From: Pseudomonadota bacterium
GTDB taxonomy: Bacteria; Myxococcota_A; UBA9042; GCA-2863065
Direction of reading: 5' to 3'
NCBI GenBank assembly: GCA_005776725.1
Contig: SXOO01000117.1
Location: 1-37,498, forward strand
DNA: 37,498 nucleotides
Positions 24,957 to 37,100 of the stretch are shown here, piece by piece; within the stretch, counting starts at the first letter, position 1, and every line of letters begins with the position of its first letter. The notes beneath the pieces are model-generated. The model saw only the letters and a list, made by a program, of their open reading frames with translations, did not search any database and was not told where the DNA came from. The translations under genes were made by a program, and so were the position numbers.

Positions 24957-27017
24957 ATGAAACTGTCCACCAAGCTCCTCACGCTTACGACGCTCGTCAG
25001 CCTCGTCGGCTTCGGGGGGCTCAGCGCGATGATGCTGTCGCGCAGCACGCAGGATCTGGTGACGGCCGAGCGCGGGCGCTCCGAGGCCGTGGCCGCCAGC
25101 GTGGTCACGGGCATCCAGAACGTGATGCTCACCGGCAAGGGAGTGCTCGCCGAGGAGCTGGTGCAGGACCTTCGGCGGGGCCGCCACGTGGCCGACCTCC
25201 GCGTCTACGACAAGGACGGCCTCGAGGTGTACCTGCCGCGCGAGAAGCGGCTCGGCGGGTCCAGCGAGGCGGCTGGCGACGTGTTGCGCACGGGGCAGCC
25301 GAAGCGCGACGAGGGCGCGCTCATGAGGCCGCTCGAGAACGACGAATCCTGCAAGACGTGCCACTCAGAGCCCGCGGAGCACCGCGGGGCGCTTGCGGTC
25401 GAGCTCGCCGCCGCTGCGGGCCCTGGCCTCGTGTCGGACTTCGTCAACGTAGCGCTCACGCACGTGATGCTCTCGGGTGAGGCCGCCGAGGTGGTCGGTT
25501 ATCTCGAGCGCCTACGCGAGACGCCGGAGGTCAAGCAGGCGTACGTGCTGGACCCGGAGGCGAAGCCGAGCTTCGGGGCCCCGAAGGAGGTGCCGGCAAG
25601 CGTGGTCACTGTGGCCAAGCAGGTGATCGCCGAGAGCGGCTCGCGCACGGTGGACGGAATCCTCCTGACCGCGATCCCCAACGCCCCGGCGTGTCACGTG
25701 TGCCATGGCGAAGACCACACCGTGCGAGGCGTCATCGCGGTGGAGACCGCGGCCTCTGGACGGCAGCTCGTGGACACCGCGTCCCAGCTCCTCGAGAAGT
25801 CCCTCATCCAGCTGATGGTGTCCGAGCGCGGAAATCAGCTGGACGGCTACCTGCGGGAGGTGCGGGAGCTGCCCAGCCTCGCGGCAGTGCACCTGTTCGA
25901 CCACACAGGGCGCGAGGTCTACCCGCCGGCTCCCAAGGTGAGCCGTGGCGCTCGCGCCAGCGATCCGCGTGTCTTCGCCGCGCTGGGCTCCGGCAAGTCC
26001 GAGAGCGCCAACGACGGCGACCTGTTCACCGCGGTGGTCCCGCTGCCCAATGACGTGAGGTGCCAGGCGTGCCATGGCTCGGACCACACGATGCGGGGCG
26101 TAGTCCGGGTACAGGCCGACCTGCGGCCCGTCCACGCAGCGATAGCGTCCACCACACGATGGGCGGGCATGCTCTTCGCCGGCTTCGCGCTGCTGTCTGC
26201 CGGCGCGCTCTTCGTGTTCGTCCGGCGGGTGCTGGTGGCGCCCGTGCTCGAGGTGTCACGCGCCGCGCGCAGCGTGGGCGAGGGCGACCTCAGCGTGAAC
26301 ATCGCCCACAGAAGCGGGGACGAGGTGGGCGAGCTCTCCCGCAACATGAACGACATGATCGCCGGCTTGCGCGGCAAGCTCATGATGGAGCGCTTCGTGG
26401 GCGACCACACGCGCCGCATGATCCAAGAGTCGATCGCCACCGCCAGCACGCAGGATGGCCCGGTGCGTCGCGCGGTCGCCGTGCTCTTCAGCGATGTGCG
26501 GGGCTTCACCAGCTACTCGGAGCAGCACCCCCCGGAGCGCGTCATCACCACCCTCAACGTCTACCTCGGCCTGCAGACGGACTGCGTGGAGCGCTTCGGC
26601 GGCTACGTGGACAAGTTCGTGGGAGACGAGGTGATGGCGATCTTCGAGGGCGACGATCGGGAGTTCCGCGCGATCTCCGCGGCACGAGAGATGTTGCTCG
26701 CGGTGCAGAACGCTCCCGTCGAGGACCGCATGACCATCGGGATCGGCATCAACGCCGGCGAGGTGGTCTTCGGTGCCACAGGGTCCGCCGGGCGACAGGA
26801 CTACACCGTGATCGGCGACGTGGTGAATCTGGCCGCGCGGCTGTGCAGCGCCGCCGGCGCCCAGTCCGTGCTGGTGTCGGAGCCTGTCCGGGTGGCGGTG
26901 GAGGGGCGGGTCGAGTTCACGGACAGCGCCGATATGCCCGTCAAGGGCAAGGCGCTGCCTGTCCGCGTCCACCGAGTGGCCCTCGTGGCCACGCCCGTAG
27001 TGCCCAGCGCGGGCTGA
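24957..27017 (+). CDS. Class III adenylate cyclase with triple c-type heme sensor
   Basis: The 686-residue protein has one membrane helix at about 7-29, a periplasmic region, a second helix at about 402-427, HAMP (about 424-478) and a class III nucleotide cyclase domain. The periplasmic region holds three similar modules, each ending in a CxxCH heme-attachment motif: CKTCH 132-136, CHVCH 246-250, CQACH 369-373, each followed by an RG and a beta-strand. The catalytic domain is complete: metal ligands Asp513 (LFSDVRGF) and Asp557 (FVGDEV), adenine-selecting Lys553 and Asp615, and transition-state Asn624 and Arg628. It should make cAMP in response to redox state or a heme ligand in the periplasm; the signal is inferred. 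ATG 24957 has no Shine-Dalgarno sequence and may be near the 5' end of the mRNA. It is divergent from the phn operon. Confidence 0.92.
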   Translation: MKLSTKLLTLTTLVSLVGFGGLSAMMLSRSTQDLVTAERGRSEAVAASVVTGIQNVMLTGKGVLAEELVQDLRRGRHVADLRVYDKDGLEVYLPREKRLGGSSEAAGDVLRTGQPKRDEGALMRPLENDESCKTCHSEPAEHRGALAVELAAAAGPGLVSDFVNVALTHVMLSGEAAEVVGYLERLRETPEVKQAYVLDPEAKPSFGAPKEVPASVVTVAKQVIAESGSRTVDGILLTAIPNAPACHVCHGEDHTVRGVIAVETAASGRQLVDTASQLLEKSLIQLMVSERGNQLDGYLREVRELPSLAAVHLFDHTGREVYPPAPKVSRGARASDPRVFAALGSGKSESANDGDLFTAVVPLPNDVRCQACHGSDHTMRGVVRVQADLRPVHAAIASTTRWAGMLFAGFALLSAGALFVFVRRVLVAPVLEVSRAARSVGEGDLSVNIAHRSGDEVGELSRNMNDMIAGLRGKLMMERFVGDHTRRMIQESIATASTQDGPVRRAVAVLFSDVRGFTSYSEQHPPERVITTLNVYLGLQTDCVERFGGYVDKFVGDEVMAIFEGDDREFRAISAAREMLLAVQNAPVEDRMTIGIGINAGEVVFGATGSAGRQDYTVIGDVVNLAARLCSAAGAQSVLVSEPVRVAVEGRVEFTDSADMPVKGKALPVRVHRVALVATPVVPSAG

Positions 27018-27032
27018 CCGCGCAGTAATCCC

Positions 27033-27122
27033 TCAGTCGAGCGGAGGCAGGGTCACTAGACCCGTTCGGTGGGCGTGGTGCACGAGGTCGAAGTTGGTGC
27101 GAACGCCAAGCTTGGCGCGGGT
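27033..27122 (-). pseudogene. C-terminal remnant of a LuxR/NarL-type regulator
   Basis: Read on the minus strand, 29 codons give TRAKLGVRTNFDLVHHA followed by HRTGLVTLPPLD and a TGA stop at 27033-27035. This is the recognition-helix end of a LuxR/FixJ HTH domain (compare KLGVxxRxxLVxxAxxxGL). Directly upstream in the same frame is a stop (27123-27125), and the bases beyond belong to the DUF6279 gene end or to nothing recognisable, so the receiver and first HTH helices are gone. It is too short to bind DNA alone. It implies that a response regulator gene once stood between the cyclase and the lipoprotein gene. Confidence 0.75.
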
Positions 27123-27164
27123 TCACCGGCATCAGGCCGTTCTAGCATCACCCCAGCGGGCGGA

Positions 27165-28031
27165 TCAGCCCGAGCGTCGGCGCGACAGGCGCTCCAGTCG
27201 AGTGGCCAGGTCGCGCGCGGTCTCAGCGAGAGCCTGGCGCTGCTCCGGCCGGAGGAGCTGGAGCAGCTGCCACACCAGCGATGTCCCGCTCGCCAGGGAC
27301 GCAGCCGGGCCCGCCGCCGTGGCTGGGCGCGGGGCGTCGTCGACGAGACGCCTCGACCCGTCCAAGATCTCTCTGAGCGCCGTCAGGCGCTCGCCCACCG
27401 GCCGACGAAGGAGCTCGATGAATGCCGCCCCAGCGCGGCCTCGCCGATCGAGCTCGGCCGCGCTCGGGCCCGCCTGTGACGCGTAGTGGGCCGTAATGCG
27501 CGCCCTCTGCGCGGCGTCGAAGGCGCCGGTGAAGGGCTCGAGCCGGCTGACTAACGAGGCCGCCTGCTCCGCGCCCGTGACGTCCGCGCGCGCCGCCTCC
27601 CGCGCGGCCTTCAGCGCCTCGCCGGTGGACCGCTCGAGGCACTCGAGCTCTCGGTCCTCGCGACTGGCCAGCAGCCGCGACACGGGCTCGACCACCTGTC
27701 GTCGAAGGCGCGTCGCGGCCCGCTCCACCTCGCGCGCGAGCTTGTCCAAGTCTGCCTTGGTTGGCGCGCGGTCGAGCACCGCCGCGACGCGCCGAAGGAG
27801 GCCGGCGTAGCGGGGGAGCTCCTTGCGCCGATGCCACCGATGGAGCCGATCGATGGCCTGCTCCCACTCGACGCGCCGAGGTCCCGCGGGACACAGTCTG
27901 CGCTCGAGCTCCTTGCCGATCAGCCAGTCGACGTTCTCGTAAGCCACCTCGAGCCCCGCGGGCGCGAAGCACCCAGCGAGCAGTATCGCCGCGAGGAGAG
28001 GAACCACGACACTCTGAGACAGCCGAATCAC
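27165..28031 (-). CDS. DUF6279-like predicted lipoprotein
   Basis: The 288-residue protein has a signal peptide with lipobox LLAGC (Cys21). After it, YENVDWLIGKELERRL and, about 45 residues later, LHRWHRRKELPRYAGLL match the pattern of DUF6279 lipoproteins (a Tyr-Asn-Asp-Trp start and an Arg-Glu-Leu-Pro helix). The rest is helical with many Arg and Glu residues and few strands. The family's role is not known to me. The start is GTG 28031, the codon before the basic-hydrophobic signal, with no strong Shine-Dalgarno sequence. It is divergent from the giant gene with a 109-bp gap and follows the LuxR remnant by a short stretch on the same strand. Confidence 0.75.
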   Translation of the reverse strand: MIRLSQSVVVPLLAAILLAGCFAPAGLEVAYENVDWLIGKELERRLCPAGPRRVEWEQAIDRLHRWHRRKELPRYAGLLRRVAAVLDRAPTKADLDKLAREVERAATRLRRQVVEPVSRLLASREDRELECLERSTGEALKAAREAARADVTGAEQAASLVSRLEPFTGAFDAAQRARITAHYASQAGPSAAELDRRGRAGAAFIELLRRPVGERLTALREILDGSRRLVDDAPRPATAAGPAASLASGTSLVWQLLQLLRPEQRQALAETARDLATRLERLSRRRSG

Positions 28032-28105
28032 CCGCAGAGGCTACCCGTCGCACCCCTTCGATGCCAGCCTGCCGCCGCTCGGAGGTGTTCGGGCCTGGGG
28101 CGGCC

Positions 28106-28134
28106 TTGGGTTCGGCGCGGCGGGTGCGTATACT
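28106..28134 (+). promoter_or_regulatory. Predicted sigma-70-type promoter for the giant surface protein gene
   Basis: TTGGGT (28106-28111) and TATACT (28129-28134) are separated by 17 bp. The -10 box differs from TATAAT at one base. Transcription would begin about 7 nt later, at or within a few bases of ATG 28141, and no Shine-Dalgarno sequence precedes that ATG. This suggests a leaderless mRNA. Prediction by eye only. Confidence 0.45.
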
Positions 28135-28140
28135 CGGCCG

Positions 28141-31100
28141 ATGCGCCCGAACCACGCCGTACACGCCCCGATCCACTTCCTTGCGTCCGCCTTGGTGTGC
28201 GTGGCGCTGGCCACTCCGAGAGAGGCCAGCGCCAACCCCACTATAGCGACCACGGACACCCGGCTCACCACCTCGGCCGGCACCCTCCAGGGAAACTCCG
28301 AGGCGCTGGCCTACAACAAGGACCTGGACCAGTACCTCCTGGTGTTCGGCACCAGCGACAAGAAGCTCTGGGCCCGGCGCTATACCTCGGCGTTCGCCGC
28401 GATCGGCGCGGACATCCACATCGGCGATACCTTCGAGAGCCCCGAGGTGGCCTATAATCCGGTCACGCGCGAGTACGTCGTGGTCATGGTCCACACCACC
28501 GACTTCGACATCTGGGGCGTCCGCATTCGTGACGACGGAGGGTTCGGAGCGCCGGGTGTCAAGCTCAGCACCCAGCCCGACGTCAATCTCCTCGATCTAG
28601 CCCCCCGTCTCGCCATCGACCACGAGACCGGTCGGGTGTGTGTGGTGTGGATGGCAGATGACGCGGGCTTCCAACAGGACGTCGTGGGCCGAGTCATGGC
28701 GTCCGATCTGGCGTCCGGGACGGCTCAGGCCATCTACCGAGACGCTACCGTGACCAATACCGGGGTCTTCGCCGACGTGGCCTACGCGCCCACGCAGAAC
28801 GAGTTCATGATCACGTACTCCGTCTCTGCCGCCACGCGATCCGTCCGCGCGCGGCGAGTGGACTCCGCGACGGGTGCCGCAGTGGGCGCCGAGCTCACGC
28901 TGTTCACCGCAGCCGACGGCACGGACCGCGCCCTCGTCGCCTACAACAGTGTCCAGAACGAGTACTTCGTCGCATACCTCGGTGAAGCAGACGCTGGCGA
29001 AGCCGAAGTGTTCGGTCGACGGGTCTCGGTCACGGGAACCGCGCTCGGAGCCGGCCCGGTGCGCCTCAGCAACGGCGGCGCAGGGCTCACCGCCATAGTC
29101 TCCGGCATCGCGTACAGCTCCGTGGACGACGAGTATGTGGTGGTGTGGCAGGGAGACAACACGGTCGATGCCGCAATCAACGACGAGTTCGAGGTCTTCG
29201 GGCAGCAGGTCGACGCGGACGGGACCGAGATCGGCACGGACTTTCGAATCAGCTTCCAGGGCCCCAACGCGGGCCTGGAGACGCCCGCGCTGCTCGCCGA
29301 CATCGTCTACGACGGCGATCGGAACCGGTGGACAGCGATCTGGCATGGCGACACGGACACCGGCGCGACCCAGGACCACGACGTCTTCATCAAGTCCTTC
29401 ACCACGGGCACACCCATCGTTTGCGGCAACGGATCGATCTCCGGCACGGAGGGCTGCGACGACGGGGACACGGATTCCAACGACGGTTGCTCGTCGCAGT
29501 GCAACGTCGAGCCCGGCTGGAGCTGCTCTGGGGCAACCTGCCTCTGCCAGGCGAACTGTCCGCTCAACTGTGCTCCCGGGGCCGCGGCTGGGTTCACCAC
29601 CGCCAACGGGGGTACGAGCGCTCTGGGCGCAGACAGCCTCCTCGCCTACAAGGTGACTGTGGCGAGCGCTTTCACGCTGCAACAGCTCGGGGTCTTCGGC
29701 GCAGCGAACAAGGGCGAAGCGAGGGCTGCGATCTACGCCGACGCCTCGGGCGCGCCGGGCGCTCTGCTGGGCGAGACGGCAGCGTTTCGCGTGATCGACG
29801 GCGAGCAACTGGTCGACGTGTTCGTCGACGCCAACCACGACGGCGTGCGCGAGGCGCGCGGCATACAACTGCCTGCCGGTGTCATCTGGGTCACCCTGCT
29901 GGTGAAGCCGTTTGGGCCAGGGGCCGATGCCACTGTGGTGGCCTCGGCGGCGGACGGCAACATTGTCTTCGTCAATCACCCCTTCGCATCCAACTTCCCG
30001 GCCACATTCGTCAGCGGGACCGCGTTCGCCGGGAAGATCGCCACCTTCAGGCTCAAGGGATGCAACTGTACTCCCGCCAGCGACGGGCTCCCTGGCCCAG
30101 GGTGCGGCGCCACCGCCTCGCTGTGCGGCAACGGACAGCTCGACGGGAGCGAGGTGTGCGACGACGGCAACATCACCGCCAATGACGGCTGCTCCGCGGA
30201 CTGCCTACTCATCGGCGCCAACTACTCGTGCAGCCCCGTCGGCTCGGCGTGCAGCTGCACACCGGGCTTCTACCCTGCCGGGGGCGGCGCTTGCAGCGCC
30301 TGCGACACGACCTGCGCCACCTGTAACGGCGCCGGGCCCAACGCCTGCGCAACCTGCGGCCCCACGCGAGTGCTCATCGGATCGAGCTGCGTTCTGGAGA
30401 CCGTCGACTTTCAGTTCGTCAGTCTGGCCGCGACTGCCAAGAAGCCCGGGGAGGACTCCACCGTCACCGCGACGGTGAAGAACCTCGGGAACTCACCGAA
30501 GACCGCCACCGTTGCCATCACGATCGAGCCGGGCGCTGCGCCGAAGGCTGGCTCGAACCCAGGCTTCACCTGTGTTCCCTCTGGGCCGAACACCGTCTGC
30601 ACCACCACCACGGCGTCCCTCGCCGCCAGCGCGAGCGCGGCACCGCAGCTCATCCTGACGGTGAACGCCGCCTTCGGAGGGACCTCGATCCCGCTTTCTG
30701 GCGTGGTGACTGTGGCCGGCGACAGTGTCGCGGGGAACAACACCGCCTCTACGTCGCTCACCATCGTCGCGGTCGCGGAGCTGTCGACCGTGGTGGACTG
30801 TCCCGCGGCGGCTTCGGCGGCTGTTCCCGCCTCGTGCACGCTCACCGTGACGAACGCGGGGCCCAGCGCCGCGAGCAACCTATCGGCCACGATCACCCCA
30901 CAGGCCGCCCTCACCCTGTCCAGCCCTGCGGGCACAGGCTGGACGTGCACTGGCACGGCACCGGCCACCTGCACGCGGGCGTCTCTGCCTACGGGCAATA
31001 GCGCGCTCACGTTCCAGCTGGTGCCCACGGCGCCCGTCCCCGCCGGCACGGAGAGCGCCAGCGTCACGGGCAACGTGACCGCCAGCTCGTCGGAGACCAA

Positions 31101-34100
31101 CGCGACCAACACCTCCAGTGACACGGTGGCTGTGGATGCGAGCGCGTCGCTGGCGCTGACGCTGACGACCACCACGCCCACGATTACAGCCGGCGCTTCG
31201 GGGTCCATGAACGTCGAGGTGGAGAACGTCGGCACGCAGCACGCGGCCAACGTAGTGCTCACGGCGAGCGTCCCGGCGGCCCTGACACCCAGCGGGACAG
31301 GCTGGAGCTGTAACCTCGCCGCGGAGACGTGGACGTGCACCCGCACGGTGAACCCTCTCAACGTGAACGGCAGCAGCACCTTCGCGCTCGCGCTCGCGGC
31401 CGTAGATCCCACCTCCGCCGGCGTGGAGTTGGTTCAGGTCGACGTCACCGCCACCCACAGCCGGTCCACGCCAGAGGGCGGGGACGCCGCGAAGTCGATC
31501 ACGTTTACGGTAGACGCGAAACCAGAGGTGGTCATCAACACCGTAACCCAGGCCGCGGGCGCAGCCACGCCCGGGACGTCGCGCTCCTACACCATCAATA
31601 TCGAGAACAAGGGGAAGCAAGACGCGACGGGCGTGATCTACGAAGCCACCATTCCAGCCAACGCCATCTTCGACGATCCCGCCACGACGGCCCTGTGGAC
31701 CTGCGATGCGACGAAGTGCACCCTGCCGCACGCCGGCAAGCTCGACGCGAAGAAGACGTCGTCAGCGATCATCTCGTTCAAGTTCGACGCCTTCCTGGTG
31801 AAGGACGTCAGCACGACCTCGTTCACGGCCAAGATCACCGATGACGGCAAGAACGGCCCTCAGTCCATCGACACCGAGTTGGTCAACACGGCGCTTACGG
31901 CGCAGCCCGACGTGCGCACCACCACCACCTCGAGCTCCACGCCAGCCCCGGGAGGGAACGTCTCGGTCAGCGTGACCATCGACAACCCAGGCAATCAGGA
32001 GGCCGCGTTCGTCAACGCGAGCGTGGTCTTCGAGGCTGCCGCCAGCGCGTCGGCGGCCGGGTGGAGCTGTGGCGCCCCGTCGGCCGGGAAGGTCACCTGC
32101 ACTCGGCAAATCTCGATCTTGGACCTGAACCCGGTGGCCAGCACCTTCTCGGTCACGCTCCCCACGCCCTACACGGCCGGAGTCCGCTTCTTCAAGGCCA
32201 ACACCTCCGCCACCGACGACGGGACGCAGGGGACGGATCCGGTGGCCAACAACAACTCCAGCCAGGTGCAGCTGGCGGTGACCGGCGGCGGGACCTTGGC
32301 CATTGCGCTGGGTGACGATGGCGCCGCGGCCGCGCCGGGCTCCACGATTACAGTCACCGCCACGACCACGGCGGGGGGCAATCAGATCCTGCAGAACCTC
32401 GTGCACTCGTTCATCGTGCCGACAGGGACCACCTTCCAGGGCACGGCGCCCTGGTCTTGCGCCGCCGGCGCGGCGGCCGGCACCCCCTGTACGGCCAACA
32501 CCGCGCTCGCTTCGCCCGGCGCCGTATTGACCCACACGATCCCGCTGGCGCTCACCGCCGCGGTCCCGGCAGGGGCGCTCGCCCTCACCGTCTCCGTCAC
32601 GGACGACGCCAAGGGCGTCACTGGAGCTGCCGTCACGGCCTCCGCGACCCACACCCGGACCGTCACCCGCTGCGATCGCGACTGGACGTTCGTCACGGGC
32701 ACGGGCCCCTTCGTGCCCGACGCCAACTTCAGCTACGTGACCCTCGGAGTTCCTGGCGCGGACAAAGGCTTCAAGACCGCTGGCGCTGGCAACGTGCCGT
32801 CAGGTCGCTTCATCGCCCGCCTCAACACCACGGTCACGGTCCCCACGGTGGCGGCCGGCGGACCCAAGCCCGAGCTCGAGATCACCTATCGCCTGCAGGG
32901 CAACGCCAACCCCGCCTTCAACCGGTTCGTCGTGTGCCTCGACAACCCCACCTGCACCGGGCAGTCCCTGGGCCTCGCCGACGAGACCGGCGCCAACACG
33001 GCAGCCCCGGGGCTCGAGGTCCGCCGCGTGGATCTCCGCGCGAAGGCAGGCACGACCGTGAACGTCACCCTGGTCTACGACACCATCGCTGAGAGCTCGC
33101 CCGGCGGCTTCCCGGGTCTGTCGATCGATCGGATCCGCCTGGTATCAAACGCCGATGGTGACAGCACCGCGGACGGCACCTACGCGGAGTGCGACCGGTG
33201 CTGGGACGAAGACGGTGACACCTTCGTACACGCCGCGAGCCCCGGTCCCTGCCCCAACCTCGCGACGCCGGATTGCGACGACCGAGACAACACCGTAAAG
33301 CCCGGCGGCACGGAGCTGTGCGGCGTCCCCGGCGACGAGGACTGCAACGGTCTCGCCGACGGCTTCGACGAGGTCGCGTGCGGCATCGAGGATTGCGCCA
33401 ACGGGATCGACGACAACCAGAACAGCCTCATCGACTGCGCTGATGCGGTCTGCGTCGGCTCGCTCGACTGCAATGAGTGCGCCTCGGGCTTCTCCCTGGA
33501 CCGCGGCTTCGGCGGCTTCACCGCGCAAGACAACGACCCGGATGAAACCCCCTCCACTCAGACCTTCGTCACGGGCGCGGCGGGGGCTGACAAGGGGATC
33601 GCCACGGTGGCCGACCTCGACGTCGTCAACCTGAACCGGCCGTACATCCGCGCCACGCTCTCCCGCACCCTCGACGTCCCCCCTGGGATCCCCGCGCCCA
33701 CGCTGTTCGTGCGCTATCGCCTCTCCGGGGTAGACACCGTGGGACGTGATGTCTTCGGCGTCTGCATCAACGTCGGGGCCAACAGCTGTAACGCCACCAC
33801 GCCGGCAAAGGACGTCCCCTTCAAGACAGACGCCGAGACCACCGGCTTCGCGACCGCGAAGATCCCGCTGGCTGCCGGCGCGGGCCAGATCGCGGTGACG
33901 CTCTTCTACGACACGGTCGACGCGGTGAACGAGTCCGACGCTGGCGTGTTCATCGACTCGGTCACGCTCGGGAGCGACCTCGACGCTGACGGGATTTACG
34001 AAGCCGAGCCGGCGGCCTGCGACCACTGCGTGGACGGCGACGCCGACACCTACGGTCGCAAGGGGATCGCCGCGGCCTTCGTCTCGCTCTGCGACGGCGT

Positions 34101-37100
34101 GGGCGCGGACTGCGACGACGCGGCCGCGGCAACGCATCCCGGCCAACAGGAGAACTGCGCTCTCGCGGGAGACAACGACTGCGACAACCTGGGCGACGAG
34201 GACGAGGTGAACTGCTCGGCGTGCGGCGACGGTAACGTCTCTGCGGGCGAGGTGTGCGACGACCAGAACACCGCGTCGAACGACGGCTGCTCCGCGACCT
34301 GCGCGATCGAACCGGGCGCCCTGGTCCTCACGGAGATCCACGCGCCGTTCACCAACGGTCCGCAGTGGGTGGAGCTGTTCAACGCGTCGAAGGGGCCGCT
34401 GGACCTCCTGGGCCTCGGCCTCGAGCTCGAGCGCGAGACAGGCGCCCGCGCGGCGCTGGCCACGCACTGCGCCACGCTGCCGGGACGGTCTACGGTTGTG
34501 CCCATGGGGGGGCGCTCGGTCATCGCCGTGCTGCCGTCGGGCTCCACGCTGTCGGGCCTCTCCGCCGACGTCGTCTGTAGCGCACCGGGCTTCGAGCTGT
34601 CGCCCACGGGCGACCTCGTACGCGTCCGGTCTGCCGCCACGGTCCTCGACACCGTCGACTTCAGAGGGTTCGACTGCGAGCTGGGCTCCTGGACGGGCGC
34701 CAAGGGCCGCTCGCTGGAGCTTCAGGGGGTTCCCGTGGCGGCGACGAACGACGCCGCCACGGCGTGGTGCCTCGCCGGCGCCGGTGACGCGGCTCCGAAT
34801 CAGCTGGGGAGCCCGGGCCTCGCCGGAACCTGCGCGGAGCTCACCTGCGATGCGAAGGACGACGACTGTGACGGGACCACGGACGAGGCGCTGGCCGACG
34901 GTGACTCTGACGGGCTGTGTGACGCCGTGGACTGCGACGCCGGCGCTGCCTCCTGCACAACGGACTGCGTCACCAACGTCGACAACGACGCCACGCCGGA
35001 CTGCAAGGACGGCTGCCTCGACCAGGACGGAGACACCTTCGGCGTGCCGGGTGGGCTCCCCACCACGACCTGCGCGCTGGTCGGCGGGGTCCAGAAGCTC
35101 GACTGCAATGACGCCCTCTCGTTCGTGAACCCCGGCGCCACCGAGGCCGGCGCGGCGGCGTGCTCGAACGGCGAGGATGACGACTGCGACACGATCCCGG
35201 ACTGCGCGGAGTCCGGCTGCTCCGGGCTTGCGGCGTGTGCAGGCGAGGCGTGCGCCTCCGGTGTGCCGATTCTGTGTGGGGCCACGATCGAGGTCGAGCC
35301 GGTCACAGACGAGCTGCCTTGCGCGGACGGAGACGACGCGGTGGTCACCTTCGTGGCGCCGCGAACCGAGACCGTGGTGTTCACGCTCACCAACGTGGGC
35401 CAGCGCCAGTTCGGCGCGTTCGTCTTCTCGGGCAGCTGCACGAACGGGAGCTGCGCGAACCCGCTCGCCACCACCACGGCGGCTTGCGCCACCCCGGGAA
35501 CCCTCTCGGTCGCCGTGACGCAGGGGCAGAGCTACAGCCTGGTGATCGACGCGGTCGCCGCGTGCTCCGGCCAGGGCAAGGGCTCGGCGACCCTGCGGCT
35601 CGCCTGCGCCGAGGTCTGTCTGGCGGGCCAAGACACGGACGCCGACGGTCAGGTGGGCTGCGAGGACTCTGACTGCGTGTTGGCGCCCGCGTGCGCCGCC
35701 ACGGACTTCGACGGTGACGGCGCGACGAACGCGATCGAGACCACCTGCGGGACCAACCCGAAGGCCGCCGCGTCCCAGCCCTCCACGGACGACGTGAAGG
35801 ACACGGACGGCGACCTCACCCTCAACTGCGCTGACACGGACGACGACGGCGACGGCGCCTCCGACCTCGCCGAGCTCGCGGCTTGCACCCTCACCTCCGG
35901 GGCGAAGAACGACGATGGGATCTACCCGGGAGCCGACAAGCGCTGCGACCTCGCCGGCTTGGACGCTGACTGCAACAAGGAGTTCGACTCGGCCGAGACT
36001 GCCTGTGGCGCCGTGGAGTCTCAGTGCGGCGACCTCCAAGACAACGACAACGATCTGGCCACCGACTGCGCAGACTCGAACTGTGCCACCAGCGCGCTCT
36101 GTGGGCTGCTGGACTTCGACGGCGACGGCGTCCCGAACCGCATCGAGATCCTCTGTAACACCAGCCCCACGGCGTCCGACGACGAGCCGCCGGGCGGCTC
36201 GACGGTTGATCCCGACAGCGACGGCGCCCCGAACTGCGCTGACGTGGACGACGACGGCGACGGCGTCGACGACGTCACCGAGGCGCTGTGTGGCTCCAAT
36301 CTGAACGACAAGACCTCGGTCCCGGTAGACACCGACGCAGACCAGCAGTGCGACTCGGCCGATCCCGATGACGACGGTGACGGTGCTCCGGACACGCAGG
36401 AGGTCGCGTGCGGCTCGGACCCCAACGACTCCGCGGCCCTCCCCACCGACGCAGCGCACAATCAAGACACCGACGGCGTCTGCGACCTGCTCGACACGGA
36501 TCGCGACGGTGACGATGCGTCGAATGGGCTCGAGGTGGCGTGCGGCACCGATCCCGAGAACGCGGACGACGAGCCGGCCGACCACGATGTGGACAGCGAC
36601 GGCATCTGCGACCGGCAGGACGAAGACGACGACGACGACGGCTGGACGGACGCGCGCGAGCAGCTCTGTGGCAGCGACCCCATGGTCGCGGCAAGCACCC
36701 CCACGGACACGGACCTGGACGGTTATTGCGACTTCCTCGACGCCGACACCGACGGAGACGGGTGGCCCGACGCGCTCGAGCAGCAGTGCGGCACGTCGCC
36801 CACCTCCGCCAGCTCGAACCCGCTGGCCGGCGGTGCCGACAGCGATGTCGACGGACTCTGCGACGCCGTCGATCCCGATGACGACGGCGACGGTTGGGAG
36901 GACACCGCCGAGGCCGCGTGCGGCACGGCGCCAAAGCTGCCCAGCGCGAAGCCGCTGGACACCGACGGCGACGGCGCCTGCGACGCAGTCGACGACGACG
37001 ACGACGACGACACCTGGAGTGACGCCAACGAGGCGCTGTGCGGCTCGAAGCCCGCGGACTCGTCGTCCACGCCAACCGACGCCGACAAGGACGGGGTCTG

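Noticed and set aside
24751..24960. Short frames in the divergent intergenic region
   Set aside because: About 60 residues on each strand, no ribosome binding site, no recognisable family, and they cover the expected promoters.
33145..36585. 1146-residue open frame on the minus strand
   Set aside because: It lies antisense to the Asp/Gly-rich giant gene; its Val/Arg/Gly-rich composition is the mirror of that coding sequence and it has no recognisable domain.
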